Positions 11,530 through 22,062 of a stretch of 64,000 nucleotides of DNA are shown here, piece after piece. The translations under genes and the position numbers were made by a program. The stretch's first letter is position 1. Each line of letters starts with the position of its first letter. A model generated the notes under the pieces. That model was not told where the DNA came from. It searched no databases and saw only the letters and a list, made by a program, of their open reading frames with translations. The stretch is from Halocaridina rubra (lineage: Eukaryota > Arthropoda > Malacostraca > Decapoda > Atyidae), in contig JAXCGZ010020856.1 of the NCBI GenBank assembly GCA_037179515.1, positions 85,002 to 149,001 of the forward strand, given 5' to 3'.

Positions 11530-12125
11530 AACATTAGTGCATGTGAACGCCCAGTCCCTTCTTGTTCATTTTGAGGATATAATAATGCTAACAAAAGTGA
11601 AACTTGGCTTCTTCATACAACAGAAAATAAATATGTAAATATCCCAGAGTTTAAAACGTTACATCATGACTATGGCCGAGGGGGTGGTGTCTGTATTTAT
11701 GTTAGAAACTATTTCAGTGCAACAGAAATAACCAAAGGTCTAGAAAAAACTGAAGAACTCAAAGATATATGGATCACTATGCAGTATAAGAAACTTCCAT
11801 CTTTCATTATAGGGTGTGTTTTCCGTCACCCAAAAGCACCTTCCAGTTCACTTAGTCATCTGCTAGAAGCATTCAGAAATATCTTTGTGCGCCATAAATC
11901 CGTATACATACTTGTTGACTTTAATGATGACTTGCTCTCAGCAGATAACAAAATGAAAAGGGTGAGCAACACTGTGAAGTTCACACAAAAATGTAACAAT
12001 ACCGACCCATGTAATCCCTAATTCTAGGACTCTGATAGATCTGATAATAACAAATAAAGTGGAAAGTATACCCTATTGGGACGTAGTTCCCTGCCCAATT
12101 GCAGATCATGAGCTCAGCATTGCTA
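11530..12125 (+). pseudogene. Endonuclease region of LINE family C copy
   Basis: In shifting frames: VNAQSLLVHFEDI (family N-rich start), a Glu-Thr-Trp site damaged near 11,600, YGRGGGVCIYVRNYF near 11,670, VDFNDD near 11,920 (the family has GDFN), and SRTLIDLIITN then IADHELSI near 12,030-12,120. These are the conserved steps of the apurinic-like endonuclease that nicks target DNA for LINE insertion. At least three frameshifts. Confidence 0.75.
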
Positions 12126-12780
12126 TGCTAAATTTAAAAGAGCCCAAATAGAAACCTTTCTCCAATATATTCCGGTGCCTAAAAAATTACTCCCCTGATA
12201 TCTTTTGTTAAGTGTTAATCAACAACAGAAATGCACTTAGTGGTATAATAAACACAGATAACATAGATTTGCAGGTTGAAATTCCGACAAAAGTCTTCCG
12301 TGAATGCCTAGATAGCTATACACCCTTTGTAACAAAAAAAATAACCTCCCCTCAGCCCCCTGGCTAACTAATGATATCAAAGAGGCAATGCATATCCGAA
12401 ATCAAATACAAAGAGAGCTAAAAATGAATAGATATGATATGACTCGCCGCGAACGTTATAAAATAGAAAAGAAACGTACCAGATCCCTCAGTAATATAAG
12501 TTAAAAAGAAATTTTACAAAAAAAATTTAATGACTCTAGACATGATATAGAAGCTACATGGAAAGTGATAAAAAGCATGATACCAAATGGAAAGATTACC
12601 TCAGAAAGTTATGAAACTATTGCGGAGTTGAAATACAAAACGGAAAACTTTAATAACTATTTTGCTAACGTTGAGAAAAATAGATATGAGATAATGCAAG
12701 AAAACATCAACTCAGTGAACATGAGTAATTATTTAAATGACAATTCTTCCAATGTAAACAAAACTGTTTTAAATTTTCCA

Positions 12781-12862
12781 CCCACGGATGGGTGGAACGG
12801 GTCATGGAGGACACACAGGGCGGTCACCAGCCAGCACAGGCCCCCAACCCTCCACTGTGAAC
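12781..12862. repeat. SINE-derived fragment inside the LINE
   Basis: CCCCCAACCCTCCACTGTGA and the preceding CACCAGCCAGCAC resemble part of the SINE at 8.9 kb (CCCCAACCCCCCACTGTGA). It interrupts the LINE protein between a LNFPP stretch and a FKINP stretch. Confidence 0.5.
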
Positions 12863-12879
12863 AAAAGAGTTTTTAAGAT

Positions 12880-13312
12880 CAATCCTGACAATTGTGCTAC
12901 TCTAATTCTTACCATAAAGAGCCTAAGAAACTCTGGCTCTTATGGTCCAGATCGTATGCCATTTCAGTTCATCAAAGATGCTCTACCCATGATTGTATCT
13001 TATATTCTAGTTATTATAAACACTTCCATTGTTACTAAAAGGTTTCCTGACTCTTGGAAAAAATCACATGTAATACTTCTGCATAAAAAGGAGGACAGAG
13101 ATGTGACAAACTATCCTCCCATTTCCCTGCTACTCATTTTCTCTAAAGTATTAGAAAAAAATCGTTGCATGCCAACTAATGTCATATCTAGAGACAAACA
13201 GACTATTAGCTATTATCCAACATGGCTTCAGACAGAAACTCTTGATGGACACTGCACTGCTCAAAGTTACTAATAGTATTTATAATAACATAGATATGAA
13301 AAAAAAAATCTC
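12880..13312 (+). pseudogene. Reverse transcriptase N-terminal part of LINE family C copy
   Basis: Reads KSLRNSGSYGPDRMPFQF (family GPDGIP), HVILLHKKEDRDVTNYPPIS, then after a frameshift QHGFRQKLLMDTALLK and TNSIYNNIDMKKK. It then changes abruptly, near 13,312, into a Gypsy protease frame. The intact family member continues here with LDLSKAFDSVNHE. Confidence 0.8.
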
Positions 13313-13419
13313 TGCTTTGTCAGAAAAAAACAGAGAGGGTAAGAAGAAAGCTAATGCAGTTTTTGAAAAAACCCTACTTGAGGAAGATAGTCATTGTAAT
13401 CAGTTATTAAGTTTAAATG

Positions 13420-13590
13420 AATCTGCTCTAGTAGAGAAAGAAAACAGGATTTTGAGTGTGGAAAATAATCCTACTGTAATAACCAAGATTAATTTACACT
13501 TAAACGGTAAAGAAATTCCATATGAAGTAGATAGTGGTGCTGGAGTTTCTACTATAGGTTGCAGAATTGTAATAAAAAAAAACTAAAAGC
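13420..13590 (+). pseudogene. Retropepsin of Gypsy element 2
   Basis: INLHLNGKEIPYEVDSGAGV contains the DSGA active site (13,530-13,541) of an aspartic protease. The frame ends at a stop soon after; the downstream frame at 13,593-14,006 continues with a second half ending NLCGRDLM..IGI. Confidence 0.8.
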
Positions 13591-13799
13591 TTATGGAAAC
13601 AGTCATAAGGAAACTTTTTGTGACTGTTGTTTATAATGATTTCAGTATAAGACATGGATTTTATGTTGTTGACAATTGCAACCCAAACTTGTGTGGTAGG
13701 GATTTAATGTCTAAGATTGGAATTGCTTTGACAGGTGTTTTTGATTGTGAAAATAAAATAATAAACAGTGTAATGGATGCTAGAGCTCAGCTAGATAAA

Positions 13800-14810
13800 T
13801 TTTCAGCTGATTCAAAATTGCCAATTACGAGCATTGTAGCTAAGGCTAATCTTAAAGGTAATGCAGTGCCAAAATTTCAGAAGGCTAGAACAGTGCCATT
13901 TCATTATAAGAAATTAGTAGAGGATACTTTAGATAAATTGGTTTCTGATGACATTAGTGAGCCAATAAATTTAGTGAATGGGCGGCTCCCATTGTTCAAG
14001 TATTAAAAGCAGATAAGAAAAATATAAGGATTTGTGGAGATTTTAAAGAGTTGACTCAAACCATTATTTGTGATAAATATCCACTTCCAAGGTAGTTGAG
14101 ATTTTATCAGTAGTTGGCAAGAGTAAATTTTTTTCTAAAATTGATCTTGAAAATGCATACTTGCAATTACCAGTTGATGATGAAAGCCAAAAGCTTCTTG
14201 TAATAAATACTCATAAAGGTCTTTTTTTAAATATAAAAGACTTCCTTTTGGTTTGGCATCATCACCAGCTATCTTTCAAAGATTTATTTCTCAGATTTTG
14301 ATGAATATCGATGGTGTTGTGGCCTATTTTGATTAATTTCTTATTGGAGGACAAACACAAAAAGAGCATGATTAAAGACTAGACAGAGTTTTGAGGGAAT
14401 TCCTAAAGCACTATGTAGCTATAAATAAAAAGAAAACTGTTTTGAATACTGATTCTCTTGAGTATATAGGCTATGTTATTTCTGATGATGGAATTAAACC
14501 ATCACCCAAAAAACTTGAAGCTATTTTGGAAGCACCCCTTCCAAAGTATGTCAGTGATGTACAATCCTTATTGGGTATGGTTACCTATTATAGCAGATTT
14601 GTAAAGAATTTTTCTAGTACTTTGTCTCCCTTATATGATTTGTTGAAGAAAGGTGCCAAATTTAAATGGTCATCTGTAGGAGCTAATGCTTTCAGTAAGG
14701 TCAAAGCAGAGCTATCCAAGTCAGAATTTCTTGCTAATTTTGATGGAAATCATCCAGTAATTGTAGAAGTAGATGCATCTCCAGTGGGCGTTGGCTGCGT
14801 TTTGAGGTAG
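13800..14810 (+). pseudogene. Reverse transcriptase of Gypsy element 2
   Basis: Entry motif KARTVPFHYKKLVEDTL near 13,885, then IDLENAYLQLPVDDESQ near 14,140, LPFGLASSPAIFQRFISQIL near 14,245-14,300, and VAYFD at about 14,318-14,335 where the second catalytic aspartate of the YxDD box is replaced by a TAA stop. Beyond it NTDSLEYIGYVISDDGIKPS and LLGMVTYYSRFVKNF form the connection region. At least two frameshifts as well. The enzyme cannot be active. Confidence 0.85.
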
Positions 14811-14813
14811 GAA

Positions 14814-15080
14814 ATGCATGGTATCGAAAAACCGGTCTATTTTGCTAGTAAAAAGTTATCATCTGCAGAATTAAATTGCTCCCAGTTAGACAAGGAAGCT
14901 CTGGCTTTGGTCTATGCTGTAAGCAAATTTAAATATCTTTTATTGGGTCGTATATTTATTCTTAGAACTGATCACAAACCATTATTTGGATTGTTTGGTA
15001 GAACCAGACAGATTCCTGTAAATGCAAATGCTAGAGTGCAGCGATGGGCTTTGCTTTTGTCACTGTACGATTATGACTAA
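14814..15080 (+). pseudogene. RNase H of Gypsy element 2
   Basis: Starts in the previous frame (IVEVDASPVGVGCVL, first catalytic Asp) and continues PVYFASKKLSSAELN and LRTDHKPLFGLFG, the usual catalytic-type motifs of retroelement RNase H, which removes the RNA strand after DNA synthesis. A TAG separates the two parts at about 14,808. Confidence 0.8.
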
Positions 15081-15244
15081 AATTTTAAAGCAGGAAAAGA
15101 TAATGTTGTCGTGGATGCACTCAATTGGTTGCCAGTGCTGGATTCTAGTTTGGATTCTAGTACCCCTAATGAATATGTTCATGTTATAGAAGCTCTGAGT
15201 AATCCGTTGTCAAATCAGATCTAAGCATTTATGTAGGTGTTCTC

Positions 15245-15943
15245 TTGTATCGGAACCGTATAATTATACCTTCTGCAATAAAAGCAGAAGCACCTAATTG
15301 GATTTGGTGGCCCAAATTGGACCAGGACATTTCAGAAATAACTAAATCTCGTGAACTTTGTTTTGAAAATTTCCAGACTCCACAGTCAGCGATATTATCC
15401 TGGCCTGAAACTGGGAAACCTTGGTGTATAAACTACGCTGGTCCAATTGGTGACTCTTATTTTTTGATAATTGTAGATTCCCACACAAAATTTTTAGATG
15501 TTTATGTTACTAGGTCTATCACATCAGCAATAACTATTGCTAAGTTAAGGCAGAGTTTTTGTAATTTTGGATTGCCAGAAATAATTGCTTCTGACAATGC
15601 CCCTTAGTTTGTGTCTGAGGAGATGAAGTTTTTCCTGAGGAAGAATGGCATTAATCACATTACACCTGCTCCTTATAGCCCTTCTTCTAACGGCTTAGCC
15701 GAAAGGGCAGTAAAAGCTTTCAAAGAGGATATTAGTAGATATACTGATGGGGATAATAATACCAGAGCATGTAGGTTTTTGTATAATCACAGAAGAACTG
15801 TACATTCCTCAACTGGGAAGGCTCCAGCTGATATTATGTTTAACTGTAACTTTCGGGGAAATGTAGAAAAAATTAAACCTGAAGAAAAAAGGGAGAAGGA
15901 ACTGCAGGAGAATGCAAATTTGAAAAATCAGAAAATAATGTAG
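15245..15943 (+). pseudogene. Integrase of Gypsy element 2
   Basis: WWPKLDQDISEITKSRELC covers the end of the zinc domain, with one cysteine region altered. INYAGPIGDSYFLIIVDSHT holds the first core aspartate region (family D-x-x-GP) and PEIIASDNAP the second; a TAG follows where the family has QF. The third, NGLAERAVKAFKED, contains the catalytic-type glutamate. The stop at 15,605 breaks the core. Confidence 0.85.
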
Positions 15944-16452
15944 ATGATGCAGTTTTTGCCAAAAATTATGGTCAAGGTAAGCCTTGGTTAGAAAGTAAAA
16001 TCTTAGAAGTACTTGGTGTTCGTAACTACAAAGTACAACTTAAAAATGTTGGCAATATAGTTTGGAAAAGACATTCAGACCAACTCATGCCTAGATTTAC
16101 TCCTAGTATAGAAGAATCCATTTTTCCCAGTAATAATCAGAATTATGGTGGTACTGGTAAGCCAATTTTGCCTTCTATTCCAACTAATCTTACACCAAAT
16201 TCTGATGTGATTATTGAACCAGAGAGCAATGTTATAAATCCTAATATCATAGTTGAGTTCTGATAATTCCATGCATGCTCCCATGACAGTACCAGAACCA
16301 GTACCCCTTCATAGGTCTGGTAGAACTATAAAACCGCCAGACCGGTTAGATTTGTAAAGTAGGTATATATTTAAAGTTAACTAGTATTATAATTATAACC
16401 ACTTGCATATTTTGATGATAGAAGTTTATTTTTTTTTCTATGGGAAAAGGAT

Positions 16453-16682
16453 GTGTGAGAGTTGAGGTATAATTATTTATTATTATTTCTTATTATTTAT
16501 TCTGATTGCTTTCTTATTTGTATTTATTTCCTATTAGATAGAGTTTAATTATCTTGCTTTGATATTCTTGTACTTATACTTGATTCGTCTATTATTTATG
16601 CCCGGATGAGTGGCTTGTTTTATTTATATCAACTTCAAGAATAAATCCCTAGTTTTATAATCTATTTTATTTAACCCTAGCA
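16453..16682 (+). repeat. Probable 3' LTR of Gypsy element 2
   Basis: Begins TGTGAGAG after a purine tract and may end near CCCTAGCA. AT-rich with several TTATT blocks. No partner LTR is present in the window, so the limits are guesses. Confidence 0.4.
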
Positions 16683-16689
16683 TAAAAAT

Positions 16690-17762
16690 AATAAACTTAG
16701 GACCCAATATAAACCATGAAATTCTTATTAATAAATGTACTAACCTAAATATTGACCCGACCTGGTTTAGAGAGTATCTATCTAATCGCAGACAGTCTAT
16801 CCGTCTTAACAGCATTATCTTTACTCAAAAAAATTATCAGTTGGTGTTCCAAAGGGAGCAGTCCTTGGTTCTATCCTCTTCTCCATTTATGTAAATGATC
16901 TATCTTGTTTTATTCCTGACTGTCTAGTTGCACAATATGCAGATGACACTCAGCTACTCTTTAGTTTTGATATTAATAATCTCCCAGAGCTAACCTTAAG
17001 AGCAGAAAACACTCTGTCAAAAATTAAAACCTATTTTCAAGAAACTGGGCTTTTAATTAACGAAAGTAAAACACAATGCATGTTTATTGGTTCAAGGTAC
17101 TTTATAGCAGAAATTCCAGAAAACACAACAATTAATTTTTGCGGCAATGTCATTACTCCTAGCAAAACAGTAAAAAATCTAGGAATCCCATCTGGATAAA
17201 GTATGCAAAAAGGTTACAGGCACACTAATGAACTTATCATGTATAAAAGACAATTTTGAGACTACTACTCGAGTAACGGTTGTTGAATCTCTAGCCCTAG
17301 ATCACATTAACTATTGCACAACTGTATGGGGAGCTACTAATAAGACTTAGATATATAGAATACAGAAGCTTATTAATCTTCCAGCTTAAGTTGTCCTGGG
17401 AGGAATAAGAAAATATGACCACAACACACCAGTTCTCATCAAACTTGGGTGGCTGCGGGCAGATTACAAGGTCACCTATGCTATTTACGTTTTTGTATAC
17501 AAAATTTTGAACCATCATTATCCTGGCTGGCTATTTAATTTCAAAACCGTCAGGGATAGAAGGGGAACCAGCACAAGACAGAGTAGTGAGCTCTTTATTC
17601 ACAGATCAAACACAGATACAGGTTCAAAGATGATCACTATTAAAGAGCCAACACTCCGGAACAATATTCCAGAACATCTTAAAAATTCATCCTCCTTCAG
17701 ACCTTTCAAAGGCAAACTATATAGTTTTCTTTTGGACAAACAGTTACTGCTCACACACTGAT
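16690..17762 (+). pseudogene. Reverse transcriptase C-terminal part of LINE family C copy
   Basis: Resumes with NHEILINKCTNLNIDP, then GSILFSIYVNDLS near 16,870, AQYADDTQLLFS near 16,930-16,970 (catalytic YADD intact here), LINESKTQCMFIGS near 17,060, and the C-terminal domain with DHINYCTTVWGATNKT and FKILNHHYPGWLFNFKTVRD near 17,500. Several small deletions, for example near 17,190. It follows the intact family C frame closely. Confidence 0.8.
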
Positions 17763-18729
17763 CAAACTTAATTATTTAATGCAATTACCCTTAGCACTAA
17801 CCACTTTTTTAATAGATATTGCCTTTTATTATTTTTAAGTCAAGAACTAATTATTCTCATTGTAAGGAACACAAATACGGTAATGATGCTGATAATAACG
17901 ATCCTGTATCGAATATTACTATTACTACTTTATTATCAACATTAAATTGTAAACATTTTATTACACTAAGAGTATTGTTATTATAATTTTATACCTATCA
18001 GTTAACTCAAGGTAATCTTCATTTTCTGTTCACTTTTTGCTTAATTACATGCCTACTTATAAGTGTACTCTTAACTTTGTAAAAGAATAGCCATTGTATA
18101 GAAATGGAAATAAATGTTTGTTTGTTTGTTCATATGGAATTGTGCGCTTTATAATTCGAGCGATGCGGTGTTTGGCTGTTGTGCACATGTACATATGACC
18201 GATTTAAGAAGCTGCACGCTAGGTAGAGAAAGCACTGTTGCTCACCCAGTGTTGACCTTATTGTACAAATGTAAGGTAGTGTTTCTTTGTGACTCAGCAT
18301 GTGTTGTAGTTAAAAACCGTGTACCATATTCTTAAATGTGATAAAGTGTAGATTTAGATGATTATTATGCTTCCAGCTATTCTAGTTTATTCATAATTTT
18401 TTTTTCTTTTATTTTACAGAAAGTTTAAATAATTTAACCATGGCCAGTTATTGATCTTTTTGCGCAAAGCAAAACACGAAGAATGGATTTTGTTTTTTAA
18501 ATGAATGGATCAAGCTTGAACTGAAACAATTTAGGCTAATTGTAAGTAAAAAAAAACCAGTTTTTGTTAATTGGGATTTTATCAAGTTTATTAATTTTGT
18601 TTTTATATGTTTGTATCGTTTTACACATTATTAAAACAATGGCTAAATTTTTTTTGAAGCAGTACCCCCAATAATTTTAGCTACGAGCCACCACTGCCTG
18701 TTGGCTTACTTCAAAAATCTTCCCTTAAA

Positions 18730-19414
18730 ATTATGAATGCATTAAGCATTTACTGTCTCCTTGCCAAGCGAAGTGCAGTTATCAACCATTTAAAATTAAA
18801 GAAGAACTTCCTCACATCTTGCAAATATGCTTTCTTATGAAGCTGCAAACAATGACTTTTAAATCTAGAAACACCCAAATTAAAATATCACTCTCTATCC
18901 TCTCTCAAAAACATGGAGAGATTTAAAAAGTTATCATATCTCCCTACCTCATCTAACTTCGAGTGGTGGTAATCAACTATCTCAGTATTTTTTCATAACT
19001 GATTTAAGGTATCTTTGTCACCACTTTCGTAGCATACCTTTGAACTTTCTCCAATATAATTATATGTCTTTTCAAGTGTGGATTCCAGAAGGGTGTTGCA
19101 TAATCAAGCTAAGATTTCTTAGGCGGCGGCCACACCAGATGCAATGAGCGGGGAGGGATGATGCGACATGGTGAAACTCATTAAATTATATGTTGGTGGC
19201 TACACTGGATGAGCGGGTTGTCACTCCGCTTACCCTCCTCGCTTGATGCTATGTGATGCAGCATGTTCCAAAATGACACAAACTGCCTAGCGACATCCCT
19301 AGCTATTTTCATCATTTTCTTCAGTTGTGCTGCTACTGCGTGTAGGGGTGGTAAAATTAATACTACAGTAATAATAATAATCATAATAATAAGCATAGCA
19401 ACATAAATAATAAT

Positions 19415-19459
<45 letters not shown>

Positions 19460-20465
19460 TATTATTTTATAATGTCTGTAATTTTTTTTATATAATAGTA
19501 AGGTTTTGAAGCTACAAAACATTTGCCAGGAGAATCAATCTCTCTCTCTCTCTCTCTTCTCTCTCTCTTTCTCCACCAACAGACGACTTGTGACTATCTG
19601 CTGCGCGAGACGTTGACGCTTAATATTTGGACAGGTATCGCAATGACGCCGATCTCGCCGCTCATCGCTCCATGCTACCTCCTAGCTCGTCGCGTCTGGT
19701 GTGGCCGCAGCCTTATAGTAATAAAGATATTTTTGAAAATTTCTTTACCCATATGCCAGAAAGCCTTAATTATTTGCAAATATAGCACATGTTGCCTTTA
19801 CTATAACATTTATATGCATTTCCGGAAACCAATCTAACAATACATTTACCTTTACCTCTCTTTCGTTCACATCTTTTTGAAGTCCCTCTCCTGCCATTGA
19901 ATATCCAAGCATAGGCCTTCTTGCACTCTTGCTCATCCTCATTACTGTGCATTTTGAAGCAATGACTCTCTTTAGCCACTTGTCTAACCACTCATTCTGA
20001 CCATTTAGGCCTTACAGAGGTTTTCTACCACTAATTATACCCTTTACTCTCTTCACAATTCTTGCATCTTCTTTGAGCATATGTACAAATGTTTTTAAAG
20101 ACTCTGGCAGGTTATTAATATATACAAGGAACAGAAGTGTCCCTAAATGTAATCCATGCAGAACCTCAGTGCTAACATTTCTCCAGTTAAACACTGCATG
20201 TCACTTTCTTATCCTCTGCTTCCTTCCGTCTAAATACGTTTTCATCCACATCAAGACATTTCAATCTACTCTTGCTATTGCTTGCAGCATCTTAATGAGT
20301 CTACTTTCTCTTGAAAATCCAAGAATATGCAACCTGCTCAAACCTCTCTTCCTTGTAAGATTGGCTTTACCTAACCATAAAATTCCAATGTTTGTTAGCA
20401 TAGGATTTACTTCTCTAATTATATGTTATCTTCCTGACAAAAAGTTAAATGACTGCAAGTGTGGA
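18730..20465 (-). pseudogene. Reverse transcriptase remnant of LINE family B copy
   Basis: The coding part of the split copy described above. Compared with the intact frame at 47.9-49.5 kb it begins around the GVPQGSVLG position (here EVLHGLHLGTLL) and runs to the end of the protein, with the MITE between IFKNIF and LDYATPFW. The catalytic FADD region is damaged. Roughly 370 codons can be followed across at least six frame breaks. Confidence 0.7.
19122..19712. mobile_element. Harbinger-type MITE
   Basis: 591 bp. Left end GGCGGCGGCCACACCAGATG and right end (reverse complement) GGCTGCGGCCACACCAGACG are inverted repeats. TTA flanks both sides (19,119-19,121 and 19,713-19,715), the 3-bp target duplication of PIF/Harbinger elements. 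It contains (AAT)n at about 19,370-19,460, (CT)n at 19,539-19,573, and no transposase. Confidence 0.85.
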
Positions 20466-20469
20466 AAAC

Positions 20470-20847
20470 TTTTTTTTCAGTAGTCTTCCATAACTGCAAA
20501 ATATGCTAGTTAATGAAACAGGCCTGCTTAAAGCTCTGTTTCACTTTACCTTTATAAAGATAACTATGATGTTCACTGGTTTCCAGCATCTTAGAGTCTC
20601 CCCAGATTCTTGCAACTTTTCAAATATAATGTGTAGCTTACAAGAAGTCTCAGTGCTACCAGTTCACTGCATTGCAGCAAAAAGCCAAAAGGCGGTCATT
20701 CATTAAAGATATCTCAACACACTTTTATATTCATTACAAGATCACTAAACTACAGTAAGTTTATTTTCATATGCTTTGTAACCTTTGATATTGCTTGGTG
20801 TTAAGGAATTGTGGTCCAGAATTTTCTTCATAATTATGTACACAATA
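20470..20847. other. No gene seen
   Basis: AT-rich stretch between the LINE B copy and the SINE pair. No recognisable coding or repeat sequence. Confidence 0.4.
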
Positions 20848-21020
20848 TAGCCACCGTGGACAAGTGGTAACACTCGTGACTTTGATTCGTCAGGTTGAGG
20901 GATTGCACCCACCACGATCTGAGGTAAGAAAGGGCATTCACTCAAAATAACAATCACATGTGCCAAAACCAAAGTCCTTCACATGAAGGCACTGTCCTAG
21001 ACATTAGGAGAAAAGGGAAT
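20848..21020 (+). mobile_element. tRNA-derived SINE (family 2), copy 1
   Basis: Starts AGCCACCGTGGACAAGTGGT, resembling an A-box, and has GGGATTGCACCC where the B-box should be. The body (CAAAACCAAAGTCCTT) is shared with the next copy 221 bp downstream. Non-coding. Confidence 0.7.
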
Positions 21021-21068
21021 CATAACATACAACCGATCACATCTTCCATCATCTATTCAACAATAAAT

Positions 21069-21245
21069 GTAGCCACCGTGGTTAAGTGGTGATGCTTGCG
21101 ACTTTGCTTTGTCAAGTCAAGGGTTTGCAATCGACTACAGTCTGAGGTTAGAGAGGGCATTTTCTCAGGGTAATGGTCACACCTACCAAAACCAAAGTTC
21201 TTAGCAAGAGGACACCATCCTAGCCCTTTGAAGAAAAAGAAGTCC
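21069..21245 (+). mobile_element. tRNA-derived SINE (family 2), copy 2
   Basis: AGCCACCGTGGTTAAGTGGT with B-box-like GGGTTTGCAATC, better conserved than copy 1. It ends in an A/G-rich run AAGAAAAAGAAG. Same orientation as copy 1, divergent by many substitutions, so the pair is old. Confidence 0.75.
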
Positions 21246-21977
21246 GTGATGCAAAACAGATTACAATATCTCCACAATAGAATGCTTGGTCAGCCCATTG
21301 GTCCACCTAAATTGTTCAAAAGAAAGTATCGCAGTTAGTGAGTAAATACTAATGAGTATGTTAGTTAACCATGACTATGAAATCCGTGGCATACTGCAAA
21401 TCTAAAACCCTACCTGATAACAGCAAATTTCAATAGGGCAAAGGCACATGCATTTAGGGGCTCCGGTGGTCCAACTGATTTCTAAAAAAGTTGCAAATCA
21501 TTTGGACCCCCACCCAACATTATCTAAAAGGAAGTCATGGACTCCAAGACAAGAGTGAGGAAAGGCAGATAAATTGCAGACTTCCTCCATAATACCGACA
21601 GTAAAGAATGCTCAAGTATCTCTGGGACACCACAGTAACTATTGTATATGCACAATGGCAACCTCTAGTGATATTGCATGAAGCAACCCAAGTGGTGCTA
21701 GTTATAAATTGATTTTGCTGGCTGGCCCAAGTATGGTGAAGTAAATATTTTCTCGTAAGTGTTAAGTAAAGGCAATGTTAATGAAAATTCATTAGTAAAA
21801 TATGGTAGCATCTTAGTAGAATATAAAGGAATGCATTTTGTAATTTTGATTTACCTGACATTACCATTCTGATCGTGCGACTAATTTTGTAGTGAATGAA
21901 ATAAGCAATTTCTTAAAATATGACATTGAGTACGCAACATTCACTTCCTAGAACCCTTTAAGAATTGGTGTTACTGA

Positions 21978-22062
21978 TTGAGTAGCAAGTACTATAAAGA
22001 AAGGTTTGCAGAATTCCATAGCAAGTGCTATAAAAAAAAGGTTTGCAGAATTCCAGAGAAGG
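21978..22062. repeat. Two tandem copies of a ~42-bp unit
   Basis: TAGCAAGT.CTATAAA, an A-run and GGTTTGCAGAATTCCA occur twice in a row. Confidence 0.85.

Larger units (their letters stand above)
13312..16682 (+). mobile_element. Gypsy element 2 (Mag-like), 5' truncated
   Basis: Inserted in the family C LINE. Order is protease, reverse transcriptase, RNase H, integrase, then a purine tract GGGAAAAGGATG at about 16,441 and a probable 3' LTR starting TGTGAGAG at about 16,453. No 5' LTR or gag is present: the protease frame directly follows the LINE sequence. The domain order and the RNase H wording are those of Ty3/Gypsy, nearest to the Mag group as I remember it. Every domain has stops. After the element the LINE resumes at about 16,690, and roughly 50 bp of LINE seem lost at the junction. 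Confidence 0.75.
10615..18120 (+). mobile_element. LINE family C copy (CR1/Jockey-like), split by Gypsy element 2
   Basis: From left to right: a possible ORF1 (about 10,800-11,490), an endonuclease region (11,530-12,120) opening VNAQSLL and ending IADHELSIAM, a linker, reverse transcriptase start (12,880-13,312), then after the inserted Gypsy element the rest of the reverse transcriptase and C-terminus (about 16,700-17,760). The 3' end is CCATTGTATAGAAATGGAAA, TAAA and (TTTG)n at 18,087-18,118. It matches the 409-residue family C frame at 46.4-47.6 kb at many points, for example TALLKVTNSIYNNIDMKK. Frameshifts and stops throughout; not active. The exact 5' end is uncertain. Confidence 0.75.
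10477..18696. mobile_element. hAT-type transposon ends enclosing 8.2 kb
   Basis: The left end CAGTGGCGGCTCGTGC (10,477) and the right end, reverse complement CAGTGGTGGCTCGTAGC (18,696), are terminal inverted repeats. They are flanked by CCAGTTGG (10,469-10,476) and CCTGTTGG (18,697-18,704), an 8-bp duplication with one change. CAGTGG termini and 8-bp duplications are hallmarks of hAT. Only about 140 bp at the left and 580 bp at the right belong to the element itself; no hAT transposase is seen. The rest is a LINE with a Gypsy element inside. Confidence 0.85.
10380..20465 (-). mobile_element. LINE family B copy, degraded and split
   Basis: Minus-strand sequence from about 20,465 to 18,705 follows the intact family B protein at 47.9-49.5 kb: GTLLFLVYINNLPES near 20,130, a damaged FADD (now LKED) near 20,080, ARRP..YSMAGEGLQ near 19,900, HMGKEIFKNIF near 19,740, then YATPFWNPHLKRHI near 19,085 and VVDN near 18,780. 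It is cut by a MITE (19,122-19,712) and by the 8.2-kb hAT-ended segment (10,477-18,696). The remaining 3' tail may lie at 10,380-10,476, since the hAT target duplication joins the two sides. Many stops; dead copy. Confidence 0.75.
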
